A stretch of 56,221 nt of DNA from Oscillospiraceae bacterium (GTDB lineage: Bacteria > Bacillota > Clostridia > UBA1381 > UBA9506), in assembly GCA_015068555.1 (NCBI GenBank), contig SVKI01000008.1, positions 1-56,221 of the forward strand, given 5' to 3'. This document shows, one piece after another, positions 1-9,990 of this stretch. The notes beneath the pieces were generated by a model. It searched no databases. It had not been told where the DNA came from and saw nothing but the letters and a program-made list of their open reading frames with translations. The position numbers and the translations under genes were made by a program. Position 1 is the stretch's first letter. Each line of letters opens with the position of its first letter.

Positions 1-314
1 ACAACAACCTTGGTAATGTCGCTTGAAGCTTCGCCGTTTTTCTCTAAGTTAACGGCGCCCTCCAATGTATCACTTGTCAGGGTTGCCGCAACGGTTTCAC
101 CCGTCACAATATCATCATTTGCATCATATGCTACAACCTTAATGCTGTAGGCCGAATCTCCGGCAATAAAGCCGTCTGCCTTAACCGAAAAAACAGGACC
201 ATCTTGCCTGAAGGTGATTAAATCCCATTGATCGGCACTTTCGGCACCGGCTGTCATTGGTAAAACAGAAAGAAGCATCAGCACGCTGAGTACCAAAGAC
301 AATATCTTTTTCAT
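1..314 (-). CDS. Secreted repeat-domain protein, N-terminal part (runs off window)
   Basis: The gene starts at an ATG at 314 after a good ribosome binding site (AAGGAG) and runs off the left edge, so about 104 codons are visible. The product begins with a signal peptide (MKKILSLVLSVLMLL, ending near AGAES). It then enters a domain with RQDGPVFSVKADGF, which matches the domain repeated four times in the large protein at 4423-8187. Its stop-side neighbour at 372-4091 lies 57 bases upstream on the same strand, so the two are probably co-transcribed. The product is presumably exported and surface-associated or released. No catalytic motif is visible in this part and the function is unknown. Confidence 0.85.
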   Translation of the reverse strand, partial: MKKILSLVLSVLMLLSVLPMTAGAESADQWDLITFRQDGPVFSVKADGFIAGDSAYSIKVVAYDANDDIVTGETVAATLTSDTLEGAVNLEKNGEASSDITKVV

Positions 315-371
315 AGATTATATTCTCCTTTCCAAAGGATTTTGCCCTGTAAGGACATAGAATTGTTATCG

Positions 372-3300
372 TTATTTAATCAAAACAGGAACATTGAGAT
401 TCCAGATACCAAAATAACCTGTCTGGCCGATGGGTTCATCCACCAGCGTATCAATCACAATAGCACCATTTAACGAAACAGTGATACGGTTTAAACCGTT
501 GTGATTGGTTGTGGTAATTTCCACATCATTAAACTGGCCATACTCGAAACCGCATTCATACACATAGCTGTGTAATTCTTCGTTACCGCCCTTAATCTTG
601 TAAAGAGCCAGGTCCTGATTTCTCAGTTCGAGCATGTAACAGGTATTTTTATCGTAATACGATTCAATATCCAAATCTTCACAGGTCTGTGCGCCGAAGA
701 TAATTTTATAGCCATTGGCCAAGTCCATACGCTGGGCGCTCATGGAGAAGGAAATATTGTTATCCACCAGTTTTTTATACATAGAAGGCAGATAATAGGG
801 GTCAAGCGTGATATGACCGGCATCATTTCTATACTGATTATTGATGTTACCGGCCGTCCAGTCAGCAGGATCAATGGAAATTCTGCCGGCTGTGCCTTGT
901 TCTGTGCTTTCTACGAACTCAACCGCCCAGGAAGCATACTGACCTGTTTTGCTGTTCTTGAGCGGAACAATGGCCTTGCTGTCAACAACAGAAATCTTAG
1001 AAAGGTCAACCGCAATCTCGGTATTGGGGCCTACGATGTAATGAATTTCTCTCTCCCCTGCCTTCACGCCGAAGGGCATGTAAACAGTCACCTTTTTGTT
1101 TGCAAGGTCAACCTTCGAGGTACCGTTTTCGATATTTGCATCCACAAGCTGCGGAATGCGATTGGTGTTCCAGAGCTTGTTATAAGCGATTTCCAGTTCT
1201 CTGGCTGCTGCGCCCTTGTCGCCGCGGGATTCGGGGTTCTTTGCCTTGATGGCTTCAACTTCCTTGACAAAGGCATCAATATCGGCCTGTAAGTAAGCCG
1301 GTGCCTTGGCTTCATTAGCAAACGCTTCACAATATTTGATCATTTCCTCATAAGAAGGATGAATCAGCGTTTTATAGGCTACATCAATAGCCTCTTTCAG
1401 CAGTTCCTGGTTCGTTCTGTGACCCATAGACAGGTCATTCACACGGGTCGGATAATTTGTTAAGGTATGAATAGCATGCTCTAAGTCAATCTTAGATTGC
1501 ATTTTAAAGTTCCAGGGCAATGTGCCAAAAGTACCGTTATTTAAAATATGCTGTGCCGTCTCTATCTCAAGTTCACGACCATAACCGGCTCTCATGCCGT
1601 ACTGGCCACGTGCGAACTCAGCTTCCATAGCATCAGGACCAATTAAAATGGTGTTCTGCGCATTTTTTTCGGGAACACGATCTAAAATCCAGAGCCATTC
1701 ATCCTCAATACCGGCATTGGCAATGATACGACTTACTTCTTCCGGTGGATCAGAATAAACAAACTGAATCGGGTCATCCATATCGAAGTAATCTTTATTT
1801 TCTCTGTAGTATTTCTCCGGATTGGGCACGAAGGCACTGCCATCCTGCACCAGCTGATTCCAGCTTCTATACATGTTATCTGCTGTGTAGAAGTTCTTCA
1901 CGGTGATGTAACCGGTGGAGTTGTTCTGTGCAATAACGTTACGCGTATTGAGTGCTACGTTGTCATACACATCGATACCCTGGTTACCGGAGTCCATGTA
2001 CAGCGCACAGCCCCAGCCGGATGTTGCGTTCGAGAAGTAGTTGCCGCGAATCTGGCTACGCTTGGTGCTGTTGTTCTGGTTACCGAAGATATACAGGCAG
2101 CCACCGTCGTTGGCAGACTTTGTAATATCGTCAAAGTGGTTATATAACACTTCGTTGCCGCCTGCGATATCGTTATTGGTATGCCACCAACCCCAACCGA
2201 TGCTGACGCCGGTGTACGGTACGTCATGGAAGGTGTTGTGGATAATCTTATAGTCTCTCGTATACATTAAGAAGATGGGAACAGCAACCCAGTTCTGCTG
2301 ACCCACGCGGGTAAAGTAGCAGTTTTGAATCAGGTTATCACGGCAAGTACCTTCATTGCCCTGCGGCATTACATCATAGCTCCATGCAAAGCAGCCGCTT
2401 AAGGCAAAGGGCTCAAGCTCTGTTTTGATAAAGCGGATATAGCGCCATGCTTCATCGCTTTCTACATCTACCTTGCCTCTGTAATCAGAAGGTCCTTCAA
2501 TGGTTGCAACGGTTTCATAGGTTTTAAAGCTTCTGTCGTTAGAAACCTGAATGGCAAAGTTGCTTCTCTGCACGTCGGTTGCTTTTGAAGGGAAGGTATA
2601 TTCAATGCTTTCAAGCTTGGCTTTAGAAAGCATTTCTATCACGACCCATTGGTATTCTTCATCAGAAGTGCGCGGATTGGAATACCAGCCGTCACCGCCT
2701 TTTGTTTTAGAAGAGTCGGAACGGAATACGCTGATCTGGTCACGGGCATAACCCGTGCCGCCAAGCACATAAGATGTAAAGAAGGAACCGCCAAAGGCTG
2801 CATCAGCCGGTCCGTCGGTGGGTGTATAGTCGGAACGGTTCGTGTCCTGCGTAATGGAGCCGCCCATGATACCGTGGCCGCCCAAATCGGCAAACACGCT
2901 GCCGACGATTTCGCAGTTTTCAACGCCCCACTTCATGTAGATACCGGCCGCATCAAGACCGTAGAACACGCAGGAGTTAAAGTCTACTTCATTACACCAT
3001 TCCATATTAATGGCAAATTTAGAAGTACCTTCGGTTGCTTCCTGCAGGTAGTGGAAGTCACCCTGACCGCTGGCAGAGTCACTGGTCTGGAACTGATTGC
3101 TCGTGCCGTGGGCAAAGGTAATATTTTCAAACCTGATGTTTGTCAGCTTATTATCTCTGTTTCCGCCGTGGATATGCATAATCTGCTCTAAAACAGGCAC
3201 TAAAACCTCAGCATTGTTCATATCCTGGCCCTCTTCGGGGATGTAGGATAAGCGCTTGGTTTTACGGTTAAAGTAAAATTCGCCGGGTGTGTCTAACAGC

Positions 3301-4091
3301 TCATATGCATTTTCTACAACAAAACCGCGATACGGCATCCACTGGTCGTTGCCGGTCAGTCTGTATTCATTCCAGTAATCGCCCAGTTCCACAATAACCT
3401 CAGATTCCGGAGAACCGGGATTCGGATATATATCTGTTACATGGAACATGGCGGTACGGAAAATCATTGTCGAATGAAGTTCAACATCTTCGGGGTTTTC
3501 ATACACGCCGATTTCATCCTTAGAGGCATAAAAACCCTTATAAACCGTGTCTTTCTCTCCCAAAATAGGGTGCACATAGTTTTCCTTCACGGTGTATTCA
3601 CCAAAGCCGATAGACTTTTTAGAAGCCTTAGCACGAATCGCCTTTTTGCCGTTGACAAAAATGCTTCTGGCAAAGTCAATATCCTCTGCCTGGGTGTGCC
3701 AAATGCCGTTTTCGCCCTCTACCCAGGTGCCCTTTACTTCTTTAGCACCGGAGATGATGGGCATGTTATTGGGGTCGGTTGCACGCCAGATAACATCATA
3801 GCCGTTGGAGCCGGAATCGGCCTGTTTAAAATCAAGCTGCTCAGTCAGTTCATAACGGCCGGGCATGAGGTTCACTGCGATGTTACCCTGCATGTTCTGA
3901 TTGTATTTTCTAACCTCTTCCTGCGCACGGAGAATGGTTTTAAAAGGAGCGCTTTGCGTGCCGGCTGCATCATCGCTGCCTGACGGGCTCACATAAAAGC
4001 TCATCCACGCCTCTTCTGCTACTGCCGAAACAGGCAAAAGCGAAAGAATCATCAGAAGGGTCAGAACGAGTCCTAAAATTCTTTTTTTCAT
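372..4091 (-). CDS. Secreted right-handed beta-helix protein with inserted discoidin-like domain (GH141-like)
   Basis: Protein of 1239 residues. I chose the ATG at 4091 because it follows AGGAAAGG and opens a signal peptide (MKKRILGLVLTLLMIL, cleavage near residue 25). Residues 30-450 and 575-770 look like a right-handed parallel beta-helix, opening with FYVSPSGSDDAAGT and LMPGRYELTEQLDF as in secreted glycan-acting beta-helix enzymes such as GH141. Residues about 450-575 form a separate F5/8-type-C (discoidin, CBM32-like) domain inserted into the helix. The last 140 residues resemble a LamG or concanavalin-type fold. It is likely an extracellular enzyme or binding protein for a complex polysaccharide, in the same strand block as the ABC importer. 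The exact substrate and catalytic residues are not identifiable by eye. Confidence 0.75.
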   Translation of the reverse strand: MKKRILGLVLTLLMILSLLPVSAVAEEAWMSFYVSPSGSDDAAGTQSAPFKTILRAQEEVRKYNQNMQGNIAVNLMPGRYELTEQLDFKQADSGSNGYDVIWRATDPNNMPIISGAKEVKGTWVEGENGIWHTQAEDIDFARSIFVNGKKAIRAKASKKSIGFGEYTVKENYVHPILGEKDTVYKGFYASKDEIGVYENPEDVELHSTMIFRTAMFHVTDIYPNPGSPESEVIVELGDYWNEYRLTGNDQWMPYRGFVVENAYELLDTPGEFYFNRKTKRLSYIPEEGQDMNNAEVLVPVLEQIMHIHGGNRDNKLTNIRFENITFAHGTSNQFQTSDSASGQGDFHYLQEATEGTSKFAINMEWCNEVDFNSCVFYGLDAAGIYMKWGVENCEIVGSVFADLGGHGIMGGSITQDTNRSDYTPTDGPADAAFGGSFFTSYVLGGTGYARDQISVFRSDSSKTKGGDGWYSNPRTSDEEYQWVVIEMLSKAKLESIEYTFPSKATDVQRSNFAIQVSNDRSFKTYETVATIEGPSDYRGKVDVESDEAWRYIRFIKTELEPFALSGCFAWSYDVMPQGNEGTCRDNLIQNCYFTRVGQQNWVAVPIFLMYTRDYKIIHNTFHDVPYTGVSIGWGWWHTNNDIAGGNEVLYNHFDDITKSANDGGCLYIFGNQNNSTKRSQIRGNYFSNATSGWGCALYMDSGNQGIDVYDNVALNTRNVIAQNNSTGYITVKNFYTADNMYRSWNQLVQDGSAFVPNPEKYYRENKDYFDMDDPIQFVYSDPPEEVSRIIANAGIEDEWLWILDRVPEKNAQNTILIGPDAMEAEFARGQYGMRAGYGRELEIETAQHILNNGTFGTLPWNFKMQSKIDLEHAIHTLTNYPTRVNDLSMGHRTNQELLKEAIDVAYKTLIHPSYEEMIKYCEAFANEAKAPAYLQADIDAFVKEVEAIKAKNPESRGDKGAAARELEIAYNKLWNTNRIPQLVDANIENGTSKVDLANKKVTVYMPFGVKAGEREIHYIVGPNTEIAVDLSKISVVDSKAIVPLKNSKTGQYASWAVEFVESTEQGTAGRISIDPADWTAGNINNQYRNDAGHITLDPYYLPSMYKKLVDNNISFSMSAQRMDLANGYKIIFGAQTCEDLDIESYYDKNTCYMLELRNQDLALYKIKGGNEELHSYVYECGFEYGQFNDVEITTTNHNGLNRITVSLNGAIVIDTLVDEPIGQTGYFGIWNLNVPVLIK

Positions 4092-4208
4092 GGTTATATC
4101 ATCCTTTCCTAAGGAATCTTGTCCCAAATCCATTGAGACAATAACTTCAAGGCTTCCCCTTGAGGGGAATCCTCTAAACGGGGTCCCCGCAAAGCAACGC
4201 TTTGCATC

Positions 4209-4270
4209 GTAGGGGCGGATGCCCTCATCGTCCCGTTATTCTGCGGGCGGATGTAGGCATCCGCCCCTAC
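4209..4270. repeat. Dispersed inverted repeat, GTAGGGG type
   Basis: Arms of 15 bases (GTAGGGGCGGATGCC and its complement) lie at 4209-4223 and 4256-4270. Related elements with ATTGTAGGGG/CCCCTACAAT-type ends occur at 8255, 38921 and 56160. The rest of the 4092-4422 gap holds a perfect GCGCGCATGCGCGC palindrome at 4311-4324 and fragments resembling a second dispersed motif (AAGGCTTCCCCTTGAGGGGAA at 4149-4169 in part). No gene is visible there. Confidence 0.6.
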
Positions 4271-4372
4271 AAATTGTCCACTCAACCTCCCGCAAGGGGA
4301 ACCTTTTAAAGCGCGCATGCGCGCACCTTCTGTCTCATGTACCCTTTGGGTAAAAAGGGATGTCCTTCATAG

Positions 4373-4408
4373 TTTCATTAAGGGAGGAAGTCCCCTCCCT
4401 TAATGAAA
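4373..4408. terminator. Hairpin after the large repeat-protein gene
   Basis: TTTCATTAAGGGAGG is complementary to CCTCCCTTAATGAAA across a 6-base loop, just beyond the stop of the gene ending at 4423. No strong U-run follows on the minus strand, so it may stabilise a mRNA end rather than terminate transcription. Confidence 0.4.
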
Positions 4409-4422
4409 TCGTTTGTGATTGA

Positions 4423-7400
4423 TTATTTGTTAGAAGCAACAGTCTGAGTTTCGGTTACTTTTTGGTAAGCATGGATTTCGGTAGCACCGATACCATAGGA
4501 ACCTTTTTTGGACTGTACCATAACATACTGATAATTGTTATCAGAGTTTACATCTGCCACATTTCTACCTGTTACTGCCGGTGGTGTAGCACCGCCACTC
4601 AAGCTCATAATGCATTTGGTATCTGTGGTATTAACATCTACTGCAAATGCATCATATAAAGCTTGTGCATCAGCATCTGTCTTCGTTGTATCATCTTTAA
4701 TAGCTTTTGCTTCTGCCGCAATGTCGCGTGTTGTCACATAAACCGGAGCACCGTTACCGGAAGCCAGATTAGACCAAACAACAACACGGTCAATTTTCAT
4801 AGCACTACCTAAGTTGACGCCAACAAAACCTGTGGTATTATAATTATTTCCGGAAGGTGTTCTGTTGCTATCATTAATATTTCTATCAAATAAGGTTACG
4901 CAGTTACTATGAGACCAGAAATTGATTTTTGAACCGGTACCTATCGTGTCCTGAGCAGAATAATTCATAACAAAGTAAATTCCATAATCACTTACAGATG
5001 GTGTGATAGGTTTGTAAAAACCATTTGTTAAAGCATAGTATGTCGGGTTCTCAGCACCATCACTTACCTTATCTGCTGTTACAGCAAATGTCTTCTTATC
5101 TACTATAACTTCATCGTTATTATCCATAACCGCTACAACAACCTTTGTGATAGAAAGGTCTGCTTCACCATATTCTTCAAAGTCAACACTTGCAGCAAGC
5201 GCGCCGTTTGCAAATGCCTTCTTCGCTGTTTTGGTTGCAACAGGCTGATTATCAGCATTATAAGCCGTAGCTACAAAGCTCAGATTTTCGTTGTTGGTTG
5301 TAAAGCCTTCAGCAGCAACACTGAACACAGGACCATTCTGGCTATAGGTTACAGAATCCCATGTAGCCTTTGTTGCATAAGCTTTAACCACCTTCTCATC
5401 CTGTACCTTTACATAACCCTGCAGTTCAGCCACAGAACCGCCGGTTTCCTTAGCTTTGTACTTAGCTACAATATATGTATAATCATAGTAGTCAGAAAGC
5501 GAGAAGGTGCGGAAGGTAGCAGTGGAACCATATTTACCAAGATACTGAACATCGGCTGTTTTTGTTTCTGGCGTGAAGGAGTTGTAAAGACTTTCTCTTG
5601 CATCATCTGCTACATTTGCCGTGTCAAGATTGGTTACATAGAATTCCACATTGGTCATATAGGCTTTGCTCATCCATACCATAACCTTATCAATATGACC
5701 TTTAGCAGCTAAAGGCGTCACGGCAAAACCGGTAATACCCCGGTTATTACCAAAACCGCTTTCTGTCGTAAGGTTATTATCAAAACTGTTTTTGCTAGTA
5801 GCTCCTACATATTTAGTTTCAAAACCATGAACCTCTGAACCTGTACCTCTATTGGAGTTGTAGTATACATAAAAACCATTATCGGCATAATCTACCGGTT
5901 CATAGAAGCCATTGACAGCAATCTCGGTTGCTTCCCCGTTAACTACTGTGTTCGGTGTTACGGTAAAGGTGCTTTCGGGCAGCAGAACGGTTGCACCATC
6001 TGCTGTAGTTGCCTTTACTTTTACAGAGGCAATGGTTACATCAGCTTCTGTTTCACCCGGTTCAAAGTCAGCACTTGCTCTTAAGGTTGTTGCAACATTC
6101 GGCATTACGGTGATAACATCACTTGCTGCAGTTGCCACCTCAGCACCTGCGCTATTGTAAGCCGTTGCAACCAGTTTTACGCTGTTGCCGTTGGTTTTGA
6201 ATTCGGCTGCTTCAACGCTGAATACAGGGCCATCCTGGCTATATACCAGGCCGGTATATTCTGCAGTTGCCTTAAAGGCAGATACAACTTTTGTAGCTTT
6301 AACTTTTTGATAGGGCTGGATATCAAATAATTTATAAACATCTCGTTGACTGCTTCCTGCACCCTCATCAATGATATCGGCAATTATATATTGGTAAGTT
6401 CCTCCGTCTGCCTCAAACATCATACGTCTCAAGGAATCATTACCTGTAGTAATACCGCCCTCATTCCTGTTGCCCAGGTAATAAACATTGTCTGTGTTCT
6501 TTTTGTCAAACTCGGCAATATAATCTGCACTCGTATAATCTCCGCGTTTTGACAGATAGTATTTCATTCCTGAATAACTGGTATATGCAACCACACGGTC
6601 AACAACAACCGGCGTATTCAGTTTAATAACGTAGTGTACTCTTCTGGGCGTTGTGCCAGTATTGCCGCAAGGATAACCGGAGTTCTGCGAACCGGTCGTC
6701 AAATTATGGTCAAAAATACCTTCCTCAACACCGTCTGTATTGGCACCGGAATAGTTTGTTGCGTGGTTATCCCAGAAGGGTCTTTTTACGACACCATCTT
6801 TAAACACAACTGTTCCGTCAACTGCCGGTTTATAAAAGCCATTGGTAAAGTTATTGTATACCCCGTCTTCGCTAATGCTCTGCGGTTCTACATCAAAGAT
6901 TGCACCTTCAAGCACGGTGCCGCCTAAAGCGTCGGTTACCTTCACTTCAACGCTTGCAATGTTGATATTAGCTTCGGCGCCGTTTTCTTCAAAGGTAACG
7001 CTTTCAGAAAGCGTCATTTCTTCGCCGGCTGTTACGGCGATGGGGTCGCTGCTTACTTCTGCCAGTTTAGCACCTTCGGCATCATAAGCGGTTGCAACCA
7101 GCTTCACGGTGTCTACATTGGTTGTAAATTCAAATGCTTCAACACTGAATGCAGGACCGTCCTGATAATAGGTCAGGCCATTATATTCTGCATTTGCTGT
7201 AAATGCATCAATAATATCCTGTGCCTTAACCTTTTTGTAAGCCTGCAGTTCATATGTCTGACCGCTGATATTTTCTCTATTATCCTTTTTGGTTGCCAAA
7301 TACTGATAAGCGTTTGCGCTGTTAACATCCATCACAGTTCTTGCATCATCATCGGTAACAAATCTTGCCTCAGATGCCAAGGTGCCTAAATAGTAATAGT

Positions 7401-8187
7401 TAGCAGACGCAGCATCGGTAGCCATGCCATCCCAAACAGCTTTAATGTCGCTTGGTGTTGATGTGCTCTTTAATTCAGCGTCTAAGTTTACTAAATAATA
7501 TTCTGTACCTGTTTGTCTTGGAACCGGATGTGACTGAGGATCGTCATAAGTCCAGGTAACAACACGGTCAATCTCAGAAGCGGCACTAAGCTTAACAAAA
7601 TCCATTCTGGAGTAAGTCTGAATGCCGTTAAAACCGATACCTGTTGTTAAAACGTTGTCATAACCTGTGCCTTGGGCATCCGAGATGTTTCTATAGCTGT
7701 AATCCTCATTTGTTCCATCCCCAAGATAAAAACAATATGCATAGTCATCCGTTGCCGCAATTGCTTCATAAAAACCATTGGTCATTGCATAAGTTTCTTC
7801 ACCGGCAACTGCGGTGGGTGCAGTAATGGTAAAGTTACCATTTTCCACAATCGGCTTCATGCCGTCCCAAACCATAGTTTTAACGGAAGCAATGTTTACA
7901 TTAGCTTCTGTGTTACCGGGTTCTAAGTCTGCTTCACCCACGAGTTTGCCGTCTCGAACGGCTGTGGGATTGCTGTCGACTGCAAGCAGTCTGCCGTCTT
8001 TGTCGTAGGCTGCAGCATAGAAGGTATAGTTGCCGCTACCTACATATTCTGTTGCTTCAACACTGAAAACAGGACCGTCTTGATAATAAACGAAGCTGTT
8101 CCAGCTGTCAGCCGTTGCACCGACTGTCATGGGCACAAGACTCATAACAAGCAGCACGCCAAGGAGTAAGGACATAAACTTTTTCAT
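4423..8187 (-). CDS. Large secreted protein with four tandem Ig-like plus discoidin-like units
   Basis: Protein of 1254 residues with a signal peptide (MKKFMSLLLGVLLVMSLVPM, cleavage near residue 24). Four tandem units of about 300 residues follow. Each opens with a variant of YYQDGPVFSVEA (residues about 34, 341, 649 and 948), has an Ig- or CARDB-like stretch ending around NIASVKV, then NGFYEP and a region with D-NLTTG and VDRVVVW that resembles an F5/8-type-C domain. There are no anchoring motif, dockerin or catalytic residues that I can recognise. It lies between a solute-binding protein gene and a beta-helix gene on the same strand, so a role in binding or presenting polysaccharide at the surface is plausible but inferred. 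The partial gene at 1-314 is a paralogue. Confidence 0.8.
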   Translation of the reverse strand: MKKFMSLLLGVLLVMSLVPMTVGATADSWNSFVYYQDGPVFSVEATEYVGSGNYTFYAAAYDKDGRLLAVDSNPTAVRDGKLVGEADLEPGNTEANVNIASVKTMVWDGMKPIVENGNFTITAPTAVAGEETYAMTNGFYEAIAATDDYAYCFYLGDGTNEDYSYRNISDAQGTGYDNVLTTGIGFNGIQTYSRMDFVKLSAASEIDRVVTWTYDDPQSHPVPRQTGTEYYLVNLDAELKSTSTPSDIKAVWDGMATDAASANYYYLGTLASEARFVTDDDARTVMDVNSANAYQYLATKKDNRENISGQTYELQAYKKVKAQDIIDAFTANAEYNGLTYYQDGPAFSVEAFEFTTNVDTVKLVATAYDAEGAKLAEVSSDPIAVTAGEEMTLSESVTFEENGAEANINIASVEVKVTDALGGTVLEGAIFDVEPQSISEDGVYNNFTNGFYKPAVDGTVVFKDGVVKRPFWDNHATNYSGANTDGVEEGIFDHNLTTGSQNSGYPCGNTGTTPRRVHYVIKLNTPVVVDRVVAYTSYSGMKYYLSKRGDYTSADYIAEFDKKNTDNVYYLGNRNEGGITTGNDSLRRMMFEADGGTYQYIIADIIDEGAGSSQRDVYKLFDIQPYQKVKATKVVSAFKATAEYTGLVYSQDGPVFSVEAAEFKTNGNSVKLVATAYNSAGAEVATAASDVITVMPNVATTLRASADFEPGETEADVTIASVKVKATTADGATVLLPESTFTVTPNTVVNGEATEIAVNGFYEPVDYADNGFYVYYNSNRGTGSEVHGFETKYVGATSKNSFDNNLTTESGFGNNRGITGFAVTPLAAKGHIDKVMVWMSKAYMTNVEFYVTNLDTANVADDARESLYNSFTPETKTADVQYLGKYGSTATFRTFSLSDYYDYTYIVAKYKAKETGGSVAELQGYVKVQDEKVVKAYATKATWDSVTYSQNGPVFSVAAEGFTTNNENLSFVATAYNADNQPVATKTAKKAFANGALAASVDFEEYGEADLSITKVVVAVMDNNDEVIVDKKTFAVTADKVSDGAENPTYYALTNGFYKPITPSVSDYGIYFVMNYSAQDTIGTGSKINFWSHSNCVTLFDRNINDSNRTPSGNNYNTTGFVGVNLGSAMKIDRVVVWSNLASGNGAPVYVTTRDIAAEAKAIKDDTTKTDADAQALYDAFAVDVNTTDTKCIMSLSGGATPPAVTGRNVADVNSDNNYQYVMVQSKKGSYGIGATEIHAYQKVTETQTVASNK

Positions 8188-8254
8188 GTTATTTTTCTCC
8201 TTTTCTCTTTTTTGTTCTTTATTGTTTAGGAAATTCTTCCTAATATATTTTGAT

Positions 8255-8315
8255 ATTGTAGGGGCGATTCATGAATCGCCCGCATTTCGGGGCATTCGTG
8301 AATGCCCCCTACAAT
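8255..8315. repeat. Dispersed inverted repeat with ATTGTAGGGG ends
   Basis: The ends ATTGTAGGGG and CCCCTACAAT are exact complements. Inside, each half carries its own small palindrome (GGCGATTCATGAATCGCC and GGGGCATTCGTGAATGCCCC). It lies between the solute-binding protein gene and the repeat-protein gene. The size and ends look MITE-like, with no coding capacity. Confidence 0.65.
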
Positions 8316-8358
8316 TCCGCCGTTCACGCCTCGCTTAGAGGGAGCCTCTATTTATTTC

Positions 8359-9807
8359 TTACTTATTTGTTGCGAGCCATGCCTTGAGCTGTTCATTTAA
8401 GTTAGCGATCAGTTCGTCAACGCCTGCAACCTTGAGCTTTTCAATCATTCTGGGATAGTCAACCTCAGGATCAACGATACCCAGTTCCATACCACCGAAT
8501 TCAGACAGAACTGCGCTGCAGTTTGCCATCTGCAGTTTGATGGGTTCCTGGTCAACAGCAAAACCTAAAATCGGGCTGCGGAATGCTGCATCATTAACAG
8601 CTTTTGTCTGTTCAAACACATCTGCATCCTGACCGGGCAGGGTAAAGCCGTTAAAGGTGTTACCAATGGCCCATGCAGGCTGGGTGTAAGAATTGTCGGT
8701 TGATTTTTCAATGCTGTTTTCACCGGTCTTGGTGTAATGTACACCTTCAAAACCATAGGTCAAGGTTCTGTAAATATCTTTATCGGTATTTAAAAGTTCG
8801 ATGAACTTAATAGATTCAACCGGATAACGGGAATCAGAGTTGATAGCTGCCATGGTGGATACTAAGCTATAGCTTGAAACCAGACCTTCAGTTTTGGTAG
8901 AAAATGTCATGTCAACATTGTAATTACCTTTAATGGTACCTTCTGAACCTGGTGCACAGGTGTTTAAAAAGTGAAGCCATGGCATAATTTCATTTTCGGG
9001 TCTGGTATACTTAGTAATATCATCAACGCTAACTTCCATCGGCTGAGTCAAGCCTTCTACCACCCAACGACGACGCAGATTCAGGTGGTCAAGATATTCC
9101 TGTGATTCATACTGGTTGATAACTTCAAGGTTACCGCTCTTATAACGGATAACGCCGGGCATACCGGAACCGATTAACTGTTCAAAGCCATAAGCCTGCG
9201 GGCCGTCACCTGCCCAGGTGTGCGGCAGGTAGCCATAAGAACCTGTTTTTTCTTTAATGGCTTTAAAGTAGCTTTCGTAATCTTCTAAGCTCTTGTAGGG
9301 ATTGGTTGATAAATCGATGCCCATCAGCTTGATGTTTTGAGTCGGAATTAAGTATCCCGGGCCACGGGCAAAAATCTGCTGATTGGGAACGCCGTAAATC
9401 TTGCCGTTAATTCTGGCACCATCCCAGATTTCGTCACTAAACACCGCTTTTAAAGCAGGTGTTTCGTCCAGCAAATCGTCAAGGGCAAGCAGGTTGCCGT
9501 TTGCTACGTTTTTGTAAATATTGTTTACAACGCTCGAGGTATACACAATGTCGTAATCCTCACCGCTGGCCTGAATAACGGGCATTTTTCCGTCGTAGTC
9601 TTCAAGCGCGATGATGTCAACAGAGATACCAATCTTTTCTTGAGCCATGTCGCTGACCTTCTGGAACACTTCAGCGCTATCGGGCTCTTTGTTGATGCGG
9701 GCATACCAAATCAGGTGAGCTTCACCGTCGTTTGCTTTGCCGCCGCAACCGGCTAAAACACCCAGTGCCATAACCAGCGCAAGCAGTAATGCGAGTTTCT
9801 TTTTCAT
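8359..9807 (-). CDS. ABC sugar transporter solute-binding lipoprotein (DUF3502 type)
   Basis: Protein of 482 residues with a lipoprotein signal: MKKKLALLLALVMALGVLAG followed by Cys21. The body has the usual architecture of large extracellular binding proteins for complex oligosaccharides (LipO/YtcQ-like). The C-terminal 120 residues, from GFAVDQEPIK to the end, match the DUF3502 pattern. AGGAGG precedes the ATG. It is encoded downstream of two permease genes on the same strand. The 258-base gap before it contains overlapping palindromes, which may raise expression of the binding protein relative to the permeases. It would capture the oligosaccharide released by the secreted proteins of the locus; the ligand is unknown. 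Confidence 0.9.
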   Translation of the reverse strand: MKKKLALLLALVMALGVLAGCGGKANDGEAHLIWYARINKEPDSAEVFQKVSDMAQEKIGISVDIIALEDYDGKMPVIQASGEDYDIVYTSSVVNNIYKNVANGNLLALDDLLDETPALKAVFSDEIWDGARINGKIYGVPNQQIFARGPGYLIPTQNIKLMGIDLSTNPYKSLEDYESYFKAIKEKTGSYGYLPHTWAGDGPQAYGFEQLIGSGMPGVIRYKSGNLEVINQYESQEYLDHLNLRRRWVVEGLTQPMEVSVDDITKYTRPENEIMPWLHFLNTCAPGSEGTIKGNYNVDMTFSTKTEGLVSSYSLVSTMAAINSDSRYPVESIKFIELLNTDKDIYRTLTYGFEGVHYTKTGENSIEKSTDNSYTQPAWAIGNTFNGFTLPGQDADVFEQTKAVNDAAFRSPILGFAVDQEPIKLQMANCSAVLSEFGGMELGIVDPEVDYPRMIEKLKVAGVDELIANLNEQLKAWLATNK

Positions 9808-9990
9808 GTTTGTTTCCTCCTTTAAATTATGTTTAAAATGTATACTCTTTTAAGATGCCGAAGCATAAAAAGCAAATGTATAAGATGGAAGTTTTTTAGA
9901 AAATATTTTTATGCTTACCTTCCTCTTTTTTCTCTTTTATCTATGAGTTTCTACCTATTATATATACACCATAACTAAGCAACCACATTC

